From Rhynchopus sp. YZ270_cl-10 (taxonomy: Eukaryota > Euglenozoa > Diplonemea > Diplonemida > Diplonemidae), in the NCBI GenBank assembly GCA_964035575.1, contig OZ037834.1:1767598-1831597 (forward strand): a stretch of DNA of 64,000 bases, given 5' to 3'. Of the stretch, positions 9,001-17,083 are shown piece by piece. The first letter of the stretch is position 1. Every line of letters begins with the position of its first letter. The notes beneath the pieces are model-generated. The model ran no database searches, was not told the origin of the DNA, and saw only the letters and a list, made by a program, of their open reading frames with translations. The translations under genes were made by a program, and so were the position numbers.

Positions 9001-11177
9001 CCCTCCGCCGTGCGCACCGTGGTGACATCAAACCGCAAGAATGGATCCGCATTGCGCTCGACGGCAAGGACCCACCCGCCACCTGGCTCTCTCTCGGTCC
9101 CGATGGGAAGTTCCCCGCCACCCGCCCAGAAGGCTACCCAAAGAACCTCCCATGGCCGCCACCTGACGGAAAGAAGGGCGTTGCAGACGCGAACCTCCCT
9201 GCAGAGTGGCTGAAGATTGCAGTAGACCGTGGTGCATACGGCATGATCGACGACGCTGCGAACGACAAGCTTGACCCTGTGGAGTGGCTCAACCTTGCTA
9301 TGGATGGCAAGCAGATCGACCCAAAATGGCTCAAACTTGGCCCCGACGGAAAGTACCCCAAACACCCCCCTGTGGGCTATCCCAAAAACGTTCCGTGGCC
9401 GCCACTGTACAAACGCCCTGACGAGGATCTGGACGCAACCATGATGAACGCACCTGAACGTCCCTTCGATTTGCCTCCAGAGTGGCTGGCGATGGCGTTG
9501 GAGCAGAATGTGCCGCTGGAGACCATTGAGCGTGCGAAGCGTGGTGAGCTGTCTGAGGTGGAGTGGCTCCGCATTGCGAACAACGGAGACGAGCCGCCAC
9601 CGCTGTGGATGGACAAGAACGTGAAGGGCGACTGGCCGGCGGAGAGACCTGCCGACTACCCTGCGGATAGGCCGTGGCCACCACCGACCAATGCAAAGGA
9701 CTACGACCTGGACCCAGAGTGGCTTGCGATTGCCTTTGAAAGGAAGGCAACCAAGGCACAAATCAAGCGTGTCATCGAGGGCGAGATGCTCCCTGCAGAA
9801 ATCCTCGAGCTTGCCCTCGGTGAAGACTCAATCAACCCAAGCTGGCTCACCGTCGACCAGAACGGCAACTACGCTGAGTCACGCCCTGCAGACTACCCCC
9901 CGAACCTGCCGTGGCCCCCACCAAAGACAAAGGCAGCCACTACAGCGATTGCCGCCAGCGAAGTCCCCGTGGACTGGGCATCGTACACCCTAGGCCGGAA
10001 GGACACCGAGAAGAACATGAAGGACCGCGCCCTTAAGGGTGAGCTCCGCCCGATCGACTGGCTCAAGCTTGTCAATGGAGGAGAGACGCCGCCTGAGGAG
10101 TGGCTTGATTTGAGTGGCGGGCGTCCTCCGGGGTACCCGCCGAATGCTCCGTGGCCTCCACCATCACAAAAATTCAACCCGAACTGGGAATACAAGAATA
10201 AATGGATTAAATTTGCTTTGGCGCGGTGCGGCAGCAAGGCGGTGTTCACAGGCATGCAGAACGAAATGAAGCCCGAGGATTGGTTAACCCTCGCACGTGG
10301 CGGCCAGCCCCCTCCGAAGGAGTGGCTTCAAACAAACGCAGACGGCAACTTCCCCGAGAAGCCACCGGAGGACTATCCAAAGGACATGCCTTGGCCACCA
10401 CCACAGACCACCCCGGCTTTGATCCCTGCAAAGGAGAAGGCTTCGCCTGCAAGACGCAAGAAGCGTGCACCTACCATTGGAAAGAAGCAACAGAAGGCTG
10501 GGGTCAGCTTTGCCCCGAGCGGCAGTGCTATGAACGACGAAGATGCGGGGGTACCGACAGAATGGTTGAATCTCGCTTTCCACGCTCAGCCGCCGATGGA
10601 CGAAGACAAGCTGAAGCTCGCGTTGAAGGGGGAGCTTCTCCCGCGGGAGTGGCTGCAGCTTGCGGCTGGTGGTGGAGAGATCCCTGCAGAGTGGTTGAAG
10701 CATATGCCCAACCCTGGAGAGGCGTGGCCAGCACAGCGTCCTGTAGGATACCCAGGGGATATGCCGTGGCCGCCACCGAGGACAAAGAAGGGAGATCTGT
10801 CGCCTCCGGTGTCGCCAAGCAGAAACCGTGCGCCGCCAAAATCGGATCAATTCCTGTCAGCGCCTGGAGGCGGGCGTGACGAGGAGAACCTTCCGGCAGT
10901 GTGGCTCAACTTCGCCTTTGGGAAGATCTCGCAGGATACTGGAGGGGGGCAGAAGGAGCTTGCCGCATCGCAGCTCCCGGACGTCATCAACAACGACCTG
11001 CCGCCAGCGGAGTGGCTCAAGATGGCGAACCGCGGAGAAGAGATCCCCGAGTCCTGGCATGCCATCATCCCAGCCCCAGGTGAGTCCTGGCCGCAGCTTG
11101 CACCAGAAGGATACCCCATCGAAGCGCCTTGGCCACCTCCAAAACCAAAGACGTATGTTTCCTTTTATGAGATCTGA
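3..11177 (+). CDS. GT48 (FKS/callose synthase-like) 1,3-beta-glucan synthase with 22-unit Trp/Pro-rich C-terminal repeat domain, 5'-partial
   Basis: The frame is open to the left edge, so the true start lies outside the window; residues are numbered from base 15. GT48 enzymes polymerise 1,3-beta-glucan from UDP-glucose at a membrane. Visible GT48 landmarks are VIVPVYGE (about 522), NQDGYFEESLKMRSLLGKFF (about 833), ARMHYGHPDYF (about 903), LNEDIFAGYH (about 933) and GKGRETNFD (about 960). Hydrophobic segments lie before the catalytic block (about 85-400), after it (about 1000-1200) and in a third cluster (about 1550-1780). A helix-rich, possibly EF-hand-derived stretch lies near 1390-1460. 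From about 1810 to the end run 22 units of about 86 residues, each with WLxxA-type motifs and usually closing with PWPPP. Fungal and plant GT48 proteins are about 1800-2000 residues, so the repeat tail roughly doubles the protein. No intron is needed. Family call is firm; the exact glucan product is inferred. Confidence 0.9.
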   Translation, partial: PPTHVINDGRHFMETNLTFDDLNESCALMPYYDVPHQCNEYCQEVCSIALEEKGQRAMPKLLLPDGNVDKNETMRYPFFKTFREPRKWGVVFYMLHDGFFILHTTILMFFFWALVVHFSDDNGSHALGEVMERSYNVWSGQPDSMRFIFLVLCKIDFWMVIIHESLDLWILSGITQSPALGVLGTRVCSMFGLMVCYCRCCCKRQRGATDIREISCQTFWTDTTCRRIRLRPFFQLRWSSYVALVSFAIFLGESLFENDATVSSIRITGHLLVRIGFLLIFNAVITLWPHRLHGSPVPADGTSRINHTALVISFFFWLLIYSGASVFMAWTMYRTENTGFSFCDCDGLQSDIEDHGATEFGRDLLSKVYSCVRDQPRCFTAVFFIWLSTCVMFAISVHGVFLLGVVFLGGVKHLLMQWQNKKSRNLRSHKMETKFILSAINVKLLSFSDPRDNKLAMRVWNRVIEVMHEEDLLTSYESETLQIHPHIVDIQFTLENAFAKERMSGFLEYLQSSTEFDETLGPVQCYPSVSVIVPVYGENVLADKRALRLKARGDHQQQSQLHFLVECYEDEWNNFIERCVNEQRLFRGALLEDQIVALLQDKQTLQEEFDYIKKRALKPDQRLREVCGKRVLELFHTRPKLFSDEEFDAVWWWASMRMQTVGRTIRGIERNREAMRFLLELESDYTQSATITPTYIDMMSSDKLQIVMALQRMSNSKWYDSNKEALAAAWRRFPKMQVVFDVETADYRMAPEVYQKSTYLMQDLWDCMEFASCVALWDVTTEDWYVNQVVGRRLPLRMTKSDQVKWSIPGPMQGKSVNQAHCLPFCKGQVIQTVDCNQDGYFEESLKMRSLLGKFFPREDRRWSEYKVVGHPEYVITMQSGTVGRYAGYAEYIFNTLFQRVLSTLGARMHYGHPDYFDASWVVTQGGLSKPNPRLNLNEDIFAGYHIKASKEHTIHMDDMKSGKGRETNFDGAMGFEQKLGMGAAMQYRSRDVFELSRYSNFLERHSIFFGSIGMYVYLGLVFSQIFTTMILHISLQLAGKTEYELSGTPYGSEWMLQVTLLEALPLGVQLILDYGVWGLFQWFWDFTGVTWFFLFVFLTKYQAFWGSVVQGNGTYVATGRVDPLYRRSFRHMWRLYSHSHFMYGSLLLALVVLFMDITSLSGWRAFIRSIFHWMVAFAWMVTPCLFNPSLTIRGLLKDIVRFFLWVWGDAIQKVKGTEDSHTLGEGQHNDRGGEKKKLGELFNTLVRKNRGDAEGDEAAQSGALVSKSQRDDAKTLTASPSTEFGDKDSFLGLPAAEEEQLEKDFGVNVLSEQSSEVVDDFGEMEIGDNKPIAASTEHSFSPRNLRGFEEFYDADAHRPTVGTRLKKFEDDDEGLRDSDELTMEHFIDRGVDPRTLDNLEDVFNKLDARNQYRGLIGPELIFLGFLSRGIRVKPSDVEEHLHALNVTEVTLEEFCLIYFMVEGTSAQLDNYGIDYAIENLPQEKYDSILKQQEEMKKYRQYDDPRDLQAESYIQFAYALRRSKAVREVQFYDSTHNLDRVRTESLLHHYKVALVLEHRGNSTTGRFLWCLATMGLWLFAYFALWQDILWEVFYFILIFAWEYVVCLPNVVPIVILTKVLVHVFVFVRLILMLGQTNVFFPTIFMTYWFVHSVIALKLSFWSAYGPYIMGRDAFRAKQIDQQRERALLMLLKDSREQYLFAFSYYVFCRRILAMIIVTFQFLFCILVLLVKAIIALISWLIWNVGKYFARRNATQTTYISSRGKAEEENKQRGRTSFDMMTQTDDGATGRGTHMWGEEMGTQIYLPGDDGFEDLMLVPPDMQYLPQLGFGLPDGFNPEDWPPEWLDLAFPDGKAASWLPVALNDDLPPAEWLKIAFGDDELPADWLDVCPPDELGWEWPEKPPKNWPERLSWPPPRPGKKQTDEIDPEWLKFLVAADDLDPEYIKKALKNDLPAAEWLKIAFGGDDFPAEWLDIAPPPGGLWPTEPPLNWPKDAPWPPPRPKAAKPGELDPHWIRKLMDPKNDDTLRKVLEQEDEPVDWLNLAAGNDPPADWLNFPGGGLPNKPPKLWPKRLPYPPPKGKDLPDDLPVDWLKFGLDKKVDDDKLIHIRDLDLQPVDWLKLAYDDDDLSPEILGFAPEPGKPWPEKPPPGYPSDAPWPPPRTFLDDDDDDVDVKWLKLAFDDDELTPEMLKAAVDGDLDPAEWLRIARGGDPNAEWLNMIPEPGKLWAKRPPKDYPKEMPWPPPKVPTNPTRRPVEGGEIPPEWLEIALNDGEDTLDRALRGELDPFDWLKLARGADPDPEWLTLGEDGEFPSKPPANYPAGLPWPPPKRKKENDVSAEWLAFAMEHPDLDDAGKQRALDGDLDTVEWLNLAAGGDPDPDWLKLDSDGEYKKERPKNYPANAPWPPPKPKSAPGADVPEAWLNIAMNSDAPIDVKRRAFEGDLLPAEWLKLATGDNLDPDWLSLGPDGEFPLERPDNYPVELPWPPPKNADFDLPIDWIRFAALHPTAPPALKKKAMNNDLDPVEWLALAAGEDPDADWLKLGPDGEYPTERPKNYPPNAPWPPPKVKARPDTDVPQEWINIAMNADAPLAVKKRAMYGQLLPTDWLRLSTGDMSPRNSWMSFGKDGSFAKQRPKDYPASAPWPPPKPRAGPLPNWLAFAVQNPDIPTDLKKRALDDELDVIDWLQIAAGDNPVDPDWLKLGPDREYPLARPQNYPPYAPWPPPKAKAAPGADVPEEWLNIAMNADATLDTKKRSLGADLLPAEWLKLATGNEPDPRWLALGPDGELPKTRPPGYPAHLPWPPPKRRGGDLPIDWIKFALAKPDLPEATRKRVLSTPGDIPSVEWLQIAAGNDPVDPAWLKLGPDGEFAKERPKNYPADAPWPPPKPKTKEAASIPPEWQMLLTDADCPPDAKRRGFDGDMLSAEWLQIATGDDPDPSWLSLGPDGNFPDERPATYPADKPWPPPPPPPVLKPRTKKRSTDYDLPAEWLQVALDKKVPDDTLRRAHRGDIKPQEWIRIALDGKDPPATWLSLGPDGKFPATRPEGYPKNLPWPPPDGKKGVADANLPAEWLKIAVDRGAYGMIDDAANDKLDPVEWLNLAMDGKQIDPKWLKLGPDGKYPKHPPVGYPKNVPWPPLYKRPDEDLDATMMNAPERPFDLPPEWLAMALEQNVPLETIERAKRGELSEVEWLRIANNGDEPPPLWMDKNVKGDWPAERPADYPADRPWPPPTNAKDYDLDPEWLAIAFERKATKAQIKRVIEGEMLPAEILELALGEDSINPSWLTVDQNGNYAESRPADYPPNLPWPPPKTKAATTAIAASEVPVDWASYTLGRKDTEKNMKDRALKGELRPIDWLKLVNGGETPPEEWLDLSGGRPPGYPPNAPWPPPSQKFNPNWEYKNKWIKFALARCGSKAVFTGMQNEMKPEDWLTLARGGQPPPKEWLQTNADGNFPEKPPEDYPKDMPWPPPQTTPALIPAKEKASPARRKKRAPTIGKKQQKAGVSFAPSGSAMNDEDAGVPTEWLNLAFHAQPPMDEDKLKLALKGELLPREWLQLAAGGGEIPAEWLKHMPNPGEAWPAQRPVGYPGDMPWPPPRTKKGDLSPPVSPSRNRAPPKSDQFLSAPGGGRDEENLPAVWLNFAFGKISQDTGGGQKELAASQLPDVINNDLPPAEWLKMANRGEEIPESWHAIIPAPGESWPQLAPEGYPIEAPWPPPKPKTYVSFYEI
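5440..11160 (+). repeat. In-frame repeat array encoding 22 Trp/Pro-rich units
   Basis: Twenty-two successive units of roughly 258 bp each encode two or three acidic WL motifs (EWLKIA, DWLKL) and a closing PWPPPK-like motif. Units differ strongly at DNA level: some use GC-ending codons, others (for example 6181-6480) use A/T-ending codons for the same residues. The array is therefore old, or units arrived from differently biased copies. I do not recognise the unit as a named domain. Confidence 0.9.
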
Positions 11178-12023
11178 TGTGAGAAGTGAGTCAGAAAACT
11201 CAAAAAAAAAAAAGCAATAAGAACCGGCTTTAAAGGGAGGTTGTTAAACTAGATTTTGTGTGATAACGATGATGGGGTGTGAGAGAGAGGAAAAAAAGCC
11301 GCACCTACCCATGATGTAGTGGTGAATGGTGAAATATGTATGGGGGGTGTGCCAGAGGGTTGTCTCGAGGTGGACGGCAATGAAACATAGTGGAGGGAGT
11401 GGTTCGTGTTCTGTGGGTTATTAGGTGCACTAAATGAAACAGATTATAAATGAAAACAACACACCAAAAACAGGAACGGATTCGCATGCGAGGTGTGGGG
11501 AGAAGAGGGACCGACCTCAGCCAGGTCGAACCAGATCCAAGACGAGTATGTCAAAAAAAAATTTTTTGCTGCGCGATAACGAATGTGATCACGGTGACTA
11601 AGCACGAAAGGCTTAGGGTCATCTTATTTAGCTCAACACTTTGCACCTTTAGAATTTTGGGCGACATGATATGGGAGGGCTTTTGTCAATTCCAATAAAC
11701 ATTACACACAACAGACTTATGATTGGAACTGTCCCCAACGTGCAAGGATATGCCCCTGGTACTGAGGAGCCCAAGGAGAAGGTATGCTCTCGCTCCCTCA
11801 CCCTCACCCCCACTCTCTACGAGCACGGTAAATAGTCGTGACTCAGCACGAAATGCTGCTAACTTTTTCTTCCTTTTTTTGCGCCCACGAAGGTGTCTGC
11901 AGGTTAGACTTTTTTTCCCTTCAGACTGTCATCAGACCATCATACACATATCATCCACCACGACAACAGAAACCGGCAGCCTGGACGAACAACGGTCTGC
12001 AGGAGTTCCAAGACCAACTCATC
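11178..12023. other. T-rich spacer with one hairpin repeat and a probable trans-splice acceptor
   Basis: No coding signal was seen. An A-tract follows the stop codon of the glucan synthase gene. One hairpin repeat lies at 11592-11624. Pyrimidine-rich tracts ending in AG at 11923-11924 and near 12002 could accept a spliced leader for the next gene. Confidence 0.6.
11592..11624 (+). repeat. Hairpin repeat, type A
   Basis: GGTGACTAAGC, loop ACGAAAG, then GCTTAGGGTCATC. CTAAGC pairs with GCTTAG, and GGTGAC pairs with GTCATC through one G-T pair. Confidence 0.75.
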
Positions 12024-14074
12024 ATGGGGTCGAACATCGCCCCGCAAGAGGAGCAGGAGAAGCCACGCAGGCCAGAGGAGTCGCACCTCATCTACTTCAA
12101 GGAGAACGTGCCGGGGGATGTGTCCAAGCCGGTCCATTTCGTGGACGCTGAAAACTTCCAGAACGTATGCCACAAAGCTTGACACTAGGTTTTGATTCAT
12201 CGGTTTTTGTTTGTGTGTGTTTTTTATTTTTGGAGGCTGACAAAGATTCGTAGGTTTTCATAGCAGCGTGTCTCTTTAATTTTCACCCCACCACAGATTG
12301 CCGAGTTCCGTGCAGGAGTGCGCCACTTCTTGCAGTTCCGCGGACCTGTCGACCAGGTTCTTCTCCAGGTCAAGAAACGGGGTGACTTCACTGACTTGGT
12401 ATGAATCAAACCCTGCTTGCTGCATCCCCTACCCTTGGTAGGGGATGACACGTTTTCTTCATTTAGTGCGCTGCACAGCATGCAGCTCTTTTCAATATTT
12501 TTTTTGCTGTGTTTGGCCTCACCGAGCACACCTTATTAGGATCATCCCTTTGTTTCCTGATTGTACTTTAGTCACACAACACCCCACCTTCAGGAGGAGA
12601 TTGAAAACCACCACCAATGGCCTCTGCGCACATCGCATCAGAGCCCTGTGTTGGTGACAATCTTTGATCTGTACAAGCCGCGGATGAAGAAGCAGACGCT
12701 GAAGGTGAGGGGGAACCAGCTGAGGCTGGGGCTTTCGACGGATATTAATAGGCGTGCGATGACTGCGGCTGGGCGGAGGGACAACACGCAGAAGCCTGCT
12801 GTGCGGAACTTGATGAAGCAGGCATCGTCTCGCATGCTGAAGGCAGCGGCAGCAGCACCCGTGGTCGCTCCGTCGCAACGTGCACGCCACGGCAGAGTTG
12901 TCCAGGAGGACCTGGCGACCGTGCACGAGCCCCGCTCCTCCAGGCGCACGAACTCCCCCAAGAAGAAGCCCGCCGTCGCCAAGACCAAGGCAGAGTACTC
13001 AGACTCCTCCGATTCCGAAACTGCAGGCGACGTCTTCGTCCCAGACATTGGTGTCACCTTAGAGACCGCAGAGCAGCACCGCAAGAACGTTGCAACAAGC
13101 GGACTCAAGGTTGCAGCTTCGGTAGGCCCTGCACATGAGGGAGGCATCCGGGCGGGTATGTTATTTGGTTTATTTTCCCCCAATGAAGTCAACCCCCCTT
13201 TCCCCCCTGCATATCCGTTGATATGTTTTGCACCTTTTTTTGTATTCAAGATGAGCGGATCTCAGAAAAAAAATATTCAAAAGAGGAGACGACACTGATG
13301 GACAAAACCCCATCTTTCGATTGAAAATATTATCTTACTCATGTTACCAACTGTCAATCTTCGCTAACCCTATGCATATTTCCCCTCATAGGTGACGTGA
13401 TCCTCAGCATGAACGGACGCATCATGAACACAACCAGCGACGTCACAAAGCTTGTGAAACAGCTTAAGAAGGAGGAAAACAAAGACCCGCTTACTGTTGT
13501 CGTTAACCGCAGCGGTGCGGGTGGACGCGCGACACTTCTTGTCAAGATGTTCAACGAGCTGCCCGCGAAGACTCAACTTCAAGCAGACTTTAAGCTGCCC
13601 ACTTTAGGGGATATGTTCAAGAAGATGGCAGGCAGCAGTAGTCCTAACATCACAGCGAACCGCTCGGCGACTGCGATTCCTATGATACAACCACCGACAC
13701 CGAGGGGCATTGTACCGCCACCTGCTACCACGAACATGGCGTCGAGCAGCAGTCTCAACATCCCTATGCAAGCTGCACCGGGTCTGACCCCTGCAGGAGG
13801 GGGTGCCCAACCAGGTCTGGTCTCCCCGGCCATTCCTCGGAGAAACTCCTTCAACCCGTCCGTCCAAAGGCGGGGCTCCATTGCGATGTCCCGACGTGGT
13901 TCCAACGCTGGCATGCTCGGCATGCCCCGTCCTACAGTGATGGAGGCTACACCGCGTACAATTCACGGAATGCTCGCAGCACCAGAAGGTCTAGACGCGC
14001 AACCCGCACCCCCTTCCGCCCCTCAACCCCCTGAGGGAAGCATTTCGCTGACCCTCCCAACCCCTAGGGAGTGA
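12024..14074 (+). CDS. PDZ-domain protein, four exons
   Basis: Exons 12024-12164, 12297-12398, 12594-13155 and 13392-14074 join to 495 codons plus stop. All introns are GT-AG (donors GTATGC, GTATGA, GTATGT) and the reading frame stays open through every junction. Residues about 229-320 resemble a PDZ domain: LKVAASVGP, then GGIRAGDVILSMNGR split by the last intron, then a helix and LTVVVNR. PDZ domains bind C-terminal peptides and act as scaffolds. The N-terminal third is unrecognised; the middle is basic and Ser-rich; the C-terminus is Pro/Ser-rich and likely disordered. The start is the first ATG after AG sites at 11924 and about 12002; the frame is open further upstream without another ATG. 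The last intron contains a short dispersed repeat (13282-13334). Confidence 0.8.
13282..13334 (+). repeat. Short dispersed repeat, copy 1 (second copy 50461-50513)
   Basis: About 53 bp centred on CCATCTTTCGATTGAAAATA, inside the last intron of the PDZ gene. The copy at 50461 differs at only about seven positions. A weaker partial match lies near 48264. Confidence 0.75.
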
Positions 14075-14341
14075 AAAAAACAAAGTAGGTTAAAAATAAA
14101 ATTCTCATTCTTTTGTCGCTAAGCATGGCTTGGTTTCAATTTTTTTCTTTTCTTTTTCAGTGCATTTTTTTTTGCCTTGGGGCGTTTTGTACAAAAAAAA
14201 ATTCTGCCAGTGTTGTCTCAAAAAGGGGGGTGGGTGGTGTTTTTTACGTTAGGTTCGGTCTTTCCCAGATATGGTAGCTTCTTTTGTGTTTTTTTTTTTT
14301 TTTAACTACAAAATGTAGTGTTGCAGTAGCAGCTTTTTTCA

Positions 14342-14377
14342 AAGGTGACTAAGCACAGAGAGGCTTAGGTTCATCTT
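14342..14377 (+). repeat. Hairpin repeat, type A
   Basis: AAGGTGACTAAGC, loop ACAGAGAG, then GCTTAGGTTCATCTT; CTAAGC/GCTTAG stem. Confidence 0.75.
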
Positions 14378-14824
14378 ACCAAACTTTTCTGACATTTTTT
14401 TTTTCTTCTCTTCAACAGTTTAGATATGTTCCTGGCAGGGTGAGGGCGCTCTTTTTGAACTCAAAGTTTGTCATTTATTTATTATACCTTCTATTCAGTA
14501 GAATAGTTAGTATATGTCATTATTATGAAACATTTTTTTTTTTTTTTTTTGCTCATGCGGTCCATCGGTACTCTTGTGTTTGATGTCTAGTGCCCTTGAG
14601 GCCATTCGTCTTGCAAAGTGTTTCTCTTTTCCCCTTTTCTTTTCATGCTTGAGGTGAACCATTCTATTCTTTGGTTAGAATAGAAAAGTTTATTTCTTTT
14701 CAACAAAAAAAAAAATACATGATCTAGTTAGTTCATCTGTCCCCCTTGTATTTTATTCCTGGTGTCCTGCGTCAAAGCAAAAGGCGTTCACTTTTGAAGT
14801 TTCATCCTTTTTTTTTTCAGATTT

Positions 14825-14855
14825 GTGTGCACAAGAAGGTGCATTCATCTTTCAA
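14825..14855 (+). repeat. Hairpin repeat, type B
   Basis: TGTGCAC, loop AAGAAG, GTGCATTCATCTTTC; the TGCAC/GTGCA arms replace the type A arms while the tail is kept. Confidence 0.6.
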
Positions 14856-15033
14856 AAATTCTATTTTTTTTTTTTTTAAACTCACAGAAGATTTAGTGGG
14901 TCATTACAAGACTTCCTTTAGCCTATTTTCTTCGTTTCTGTCTATCTTTGGTATTTTGTGTGCATGAGGGACACATTCATTTTCCAAATTCGTTTTTTTT
15001 TTCCCCCCCCTTCCTTTTCTTCACGGAGGCGTC

Positions 15034-15063
15034 AGTGCCTGCGTCCCAGAGGCGTTTTGCACT
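15034..15063 (+). repeat. Hairpin repeat, type C
   Basis: AGTGCCTGCGTC, CCAGAGGC, then GTTTTGCACT; outer arms AGTGC/GCACT pair, followed by ATCAACTTC. Confidence 0.6.
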
Positions 15064-16521
15064 ATCAACTTCACTTTTTTGATTATGTGGGTCTTACCAA
15101 ACCCTCAAATTCTCTCCCTTTGGTGTCTCCCCCCCCCTAAAGGTCGGTCTTTCAATCCTAGAAAACTCTAAGGGGTTTGAATTTAAATAGAATGACAAAA
15201 AAAAAAACCAAAAAAAAAATTTGCGAAAAGCGATAGTTTATACCACTGCAAATTATTTTTATCCCACTTCAAAAAGGTATTTCTCAACCTGGGTGGTTTT
15301 TTTCTTTTTTCTTTTTTCTTTTACGCCTACCTGCCTGCCCTTTCCCCCCCTCCCTTTTCTCCCGAACAAAACAAGAGGTAACGCTCTTCTGAATAAAACA
15401 AAGCTTGGGGGTTAATCCAACACTTTCAGTAGTTCACTTTTTTTTTTGTGTGTGAGTTATCTGGGGAACCTTCTTATGTTCTGTTAAGAGAACGTTATTT
15501 TGGAACCCCTTTTTTTAACCATTTCCCCCCCTTTTCGGGGGAGCATTTATTTTATAGACTAACAGATGGAATCGATCGGGTTGAAGATAAAACACCATTT
15601 TGTTGGAATGGTATTTTATTCAATTCGATTAGTCAAAAAACGGTTGCATACGGGGAAGCTTGGTGGGGGGTAGAAAAAAACGTGCGTTCTGCATACCGGA
15701 GGGGGCCCTGCGCGTTATTCGACCTTCACTTTGTGCACTGTGAAGCACATCCCATCTTTTAAAACTTTTGGCAAGAATGGAGTTAAGAAACGCGTATCTA
15801 CAGCATATCTGTAGCAAAGTGTTGAATCTTCTTCTCAGCCTTTTCTTACAATTTTTTATGTACAAAAAAAAGGGGGCTTTTTTTTTTCAAAGTTTTTACA
15901 ATTCACCAAACCTGTCTTCTTCCGTAGCCCAACACCCCCCTTTATTTTTCCGTAACCGACCCAATATGGTCTTTTTTTCAAAATGGTCCTTCTGAATACT
16001 TTTTCTCTCCTTCTTGCAGGAGAACCTCTCACTTTACGATTCCTCCCTTCAGCGGGGCCAACTATTTGAAAATCTGTGTTTTTTCCCCCACCCTAAGATT
16101 GGTGAGGCCTATGTGAGGCCCGTTCATATCTTCCAAAAAAAAAATAAAACAATTATCCCCTCTTTCTGCCTTTTTAGAACGGAGATTCCCTACCCATGAT
16201 AGCCCATATTCACCTCTGTTCAGTTCTTCTTCTTCTTCTTTTTTTTGATTTTTCCTCTGGTGACCTGAGTTTCCAAGGGTGTCACTGAAAGGGGACGTGA
16301 CGTGAATTATTATTTGCTAAAATAGCTCCACTGCAATTATTTCCAGATGCCAATTATGGCTTAAAACACCACTCCTAGAAAGGATTATTGGCTTGAGGAA
16401 ATAATTTTACGGCTATTTTTTTTTTTTTTTTTTTGCATTTTATGGCAGAGAGAAGTACGAAAAAAAAAATGGTATTGAAAGAATACCTCTAGAGACAACA
16501 CAATGATGGCAATATCTGTGC

Positions 16522-16557
16522 AAGGTGGTCAAGCATGGTGGGCTTGTCGTTCATCTT
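16522..16557 (+). repeat. Hairpin repeat, type A with a compensatory change
   Basis: AAGGTGGTCAAGC, loop ATGGTGG, GCTTGTCGTTCATCTT. The inner stem is CAAGC/GCTTG where other copies have TAAGC/GCTTA, so both sides changed. Confidence 0.65.
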
Positions 16558-17040
16558 ACAACCCCCTTTTTTCTTTCTTCTTTTGTGGGAGCGGGAGGGT
16601 TGTTTTCTTACAAAGTTTTAGTATTACAAAATGTACAAGCTGGCAGTTAGTGTGAGTACGGTGGTGAAAGAGGAAAACAAAAGAGGGATTATTTTTACAA
16701 TTTCAAAATTTCTAATTTCCCTCCACCCCTCCTCAACAAGAGCACACTGGCCACAGGTGTCGGAGATCCGCCCAAAACAGCATTTTCGGAGTCTTCAGTT
16801 AAGCACATCGTGCATGACCACCTCCGCTTGCTTCCAGGAGTTTGCAAGCATTTTTTCTTCCCCCTTACCATTCGTTTAACAGTGTCCCTCACTGGCTTTG
16901 CGCTTCAATTTTGCGACAGGATTTTTTTTCTTTGAAATAAATTCCTCCGACTACTTCACACCTTCAATACATACTCCCCCCGACACGAAACAGAAGCTTT
17001 TTTTTTTCACTTTTTGTCCCTCCTCTTTTTTTTTTCTTAC

Positions 17041-17069
17041 AATCCCCTCGACACGAAAACTTTTTTTAG
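17041..17069 (+). promoter_or_regulatory. Probable trans-splice acceptor of the cytochrome b5-like gene
   Basis: Pyrimidine tract and TTTTTTTAG, 14 bases before the ATG at 17084. No upstream exon is recognisable, so a spliced-leader acceptor is more likely than a cis intron; this is inference. Confidence 0.45.
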
Positions 17070-17083
17070 GTGAATTCAAAACC

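Larger units (their letters stand above)
14075..17083. other. 3 kb T-rich spacer with several hairpin repeats
   Basis: No gene was recognised; open frames here are T-tract artefacts rich in Phe and Lys. Hairpin repeats occur at 14342-14377, about 14825-14855, about 14956-14990, 15034-15063 and 16522-16557, with a GGCC...GGCC variant near 16109. The 3' end is pyrimidine-rich and leads to the next gene. Confidence 0.6.
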
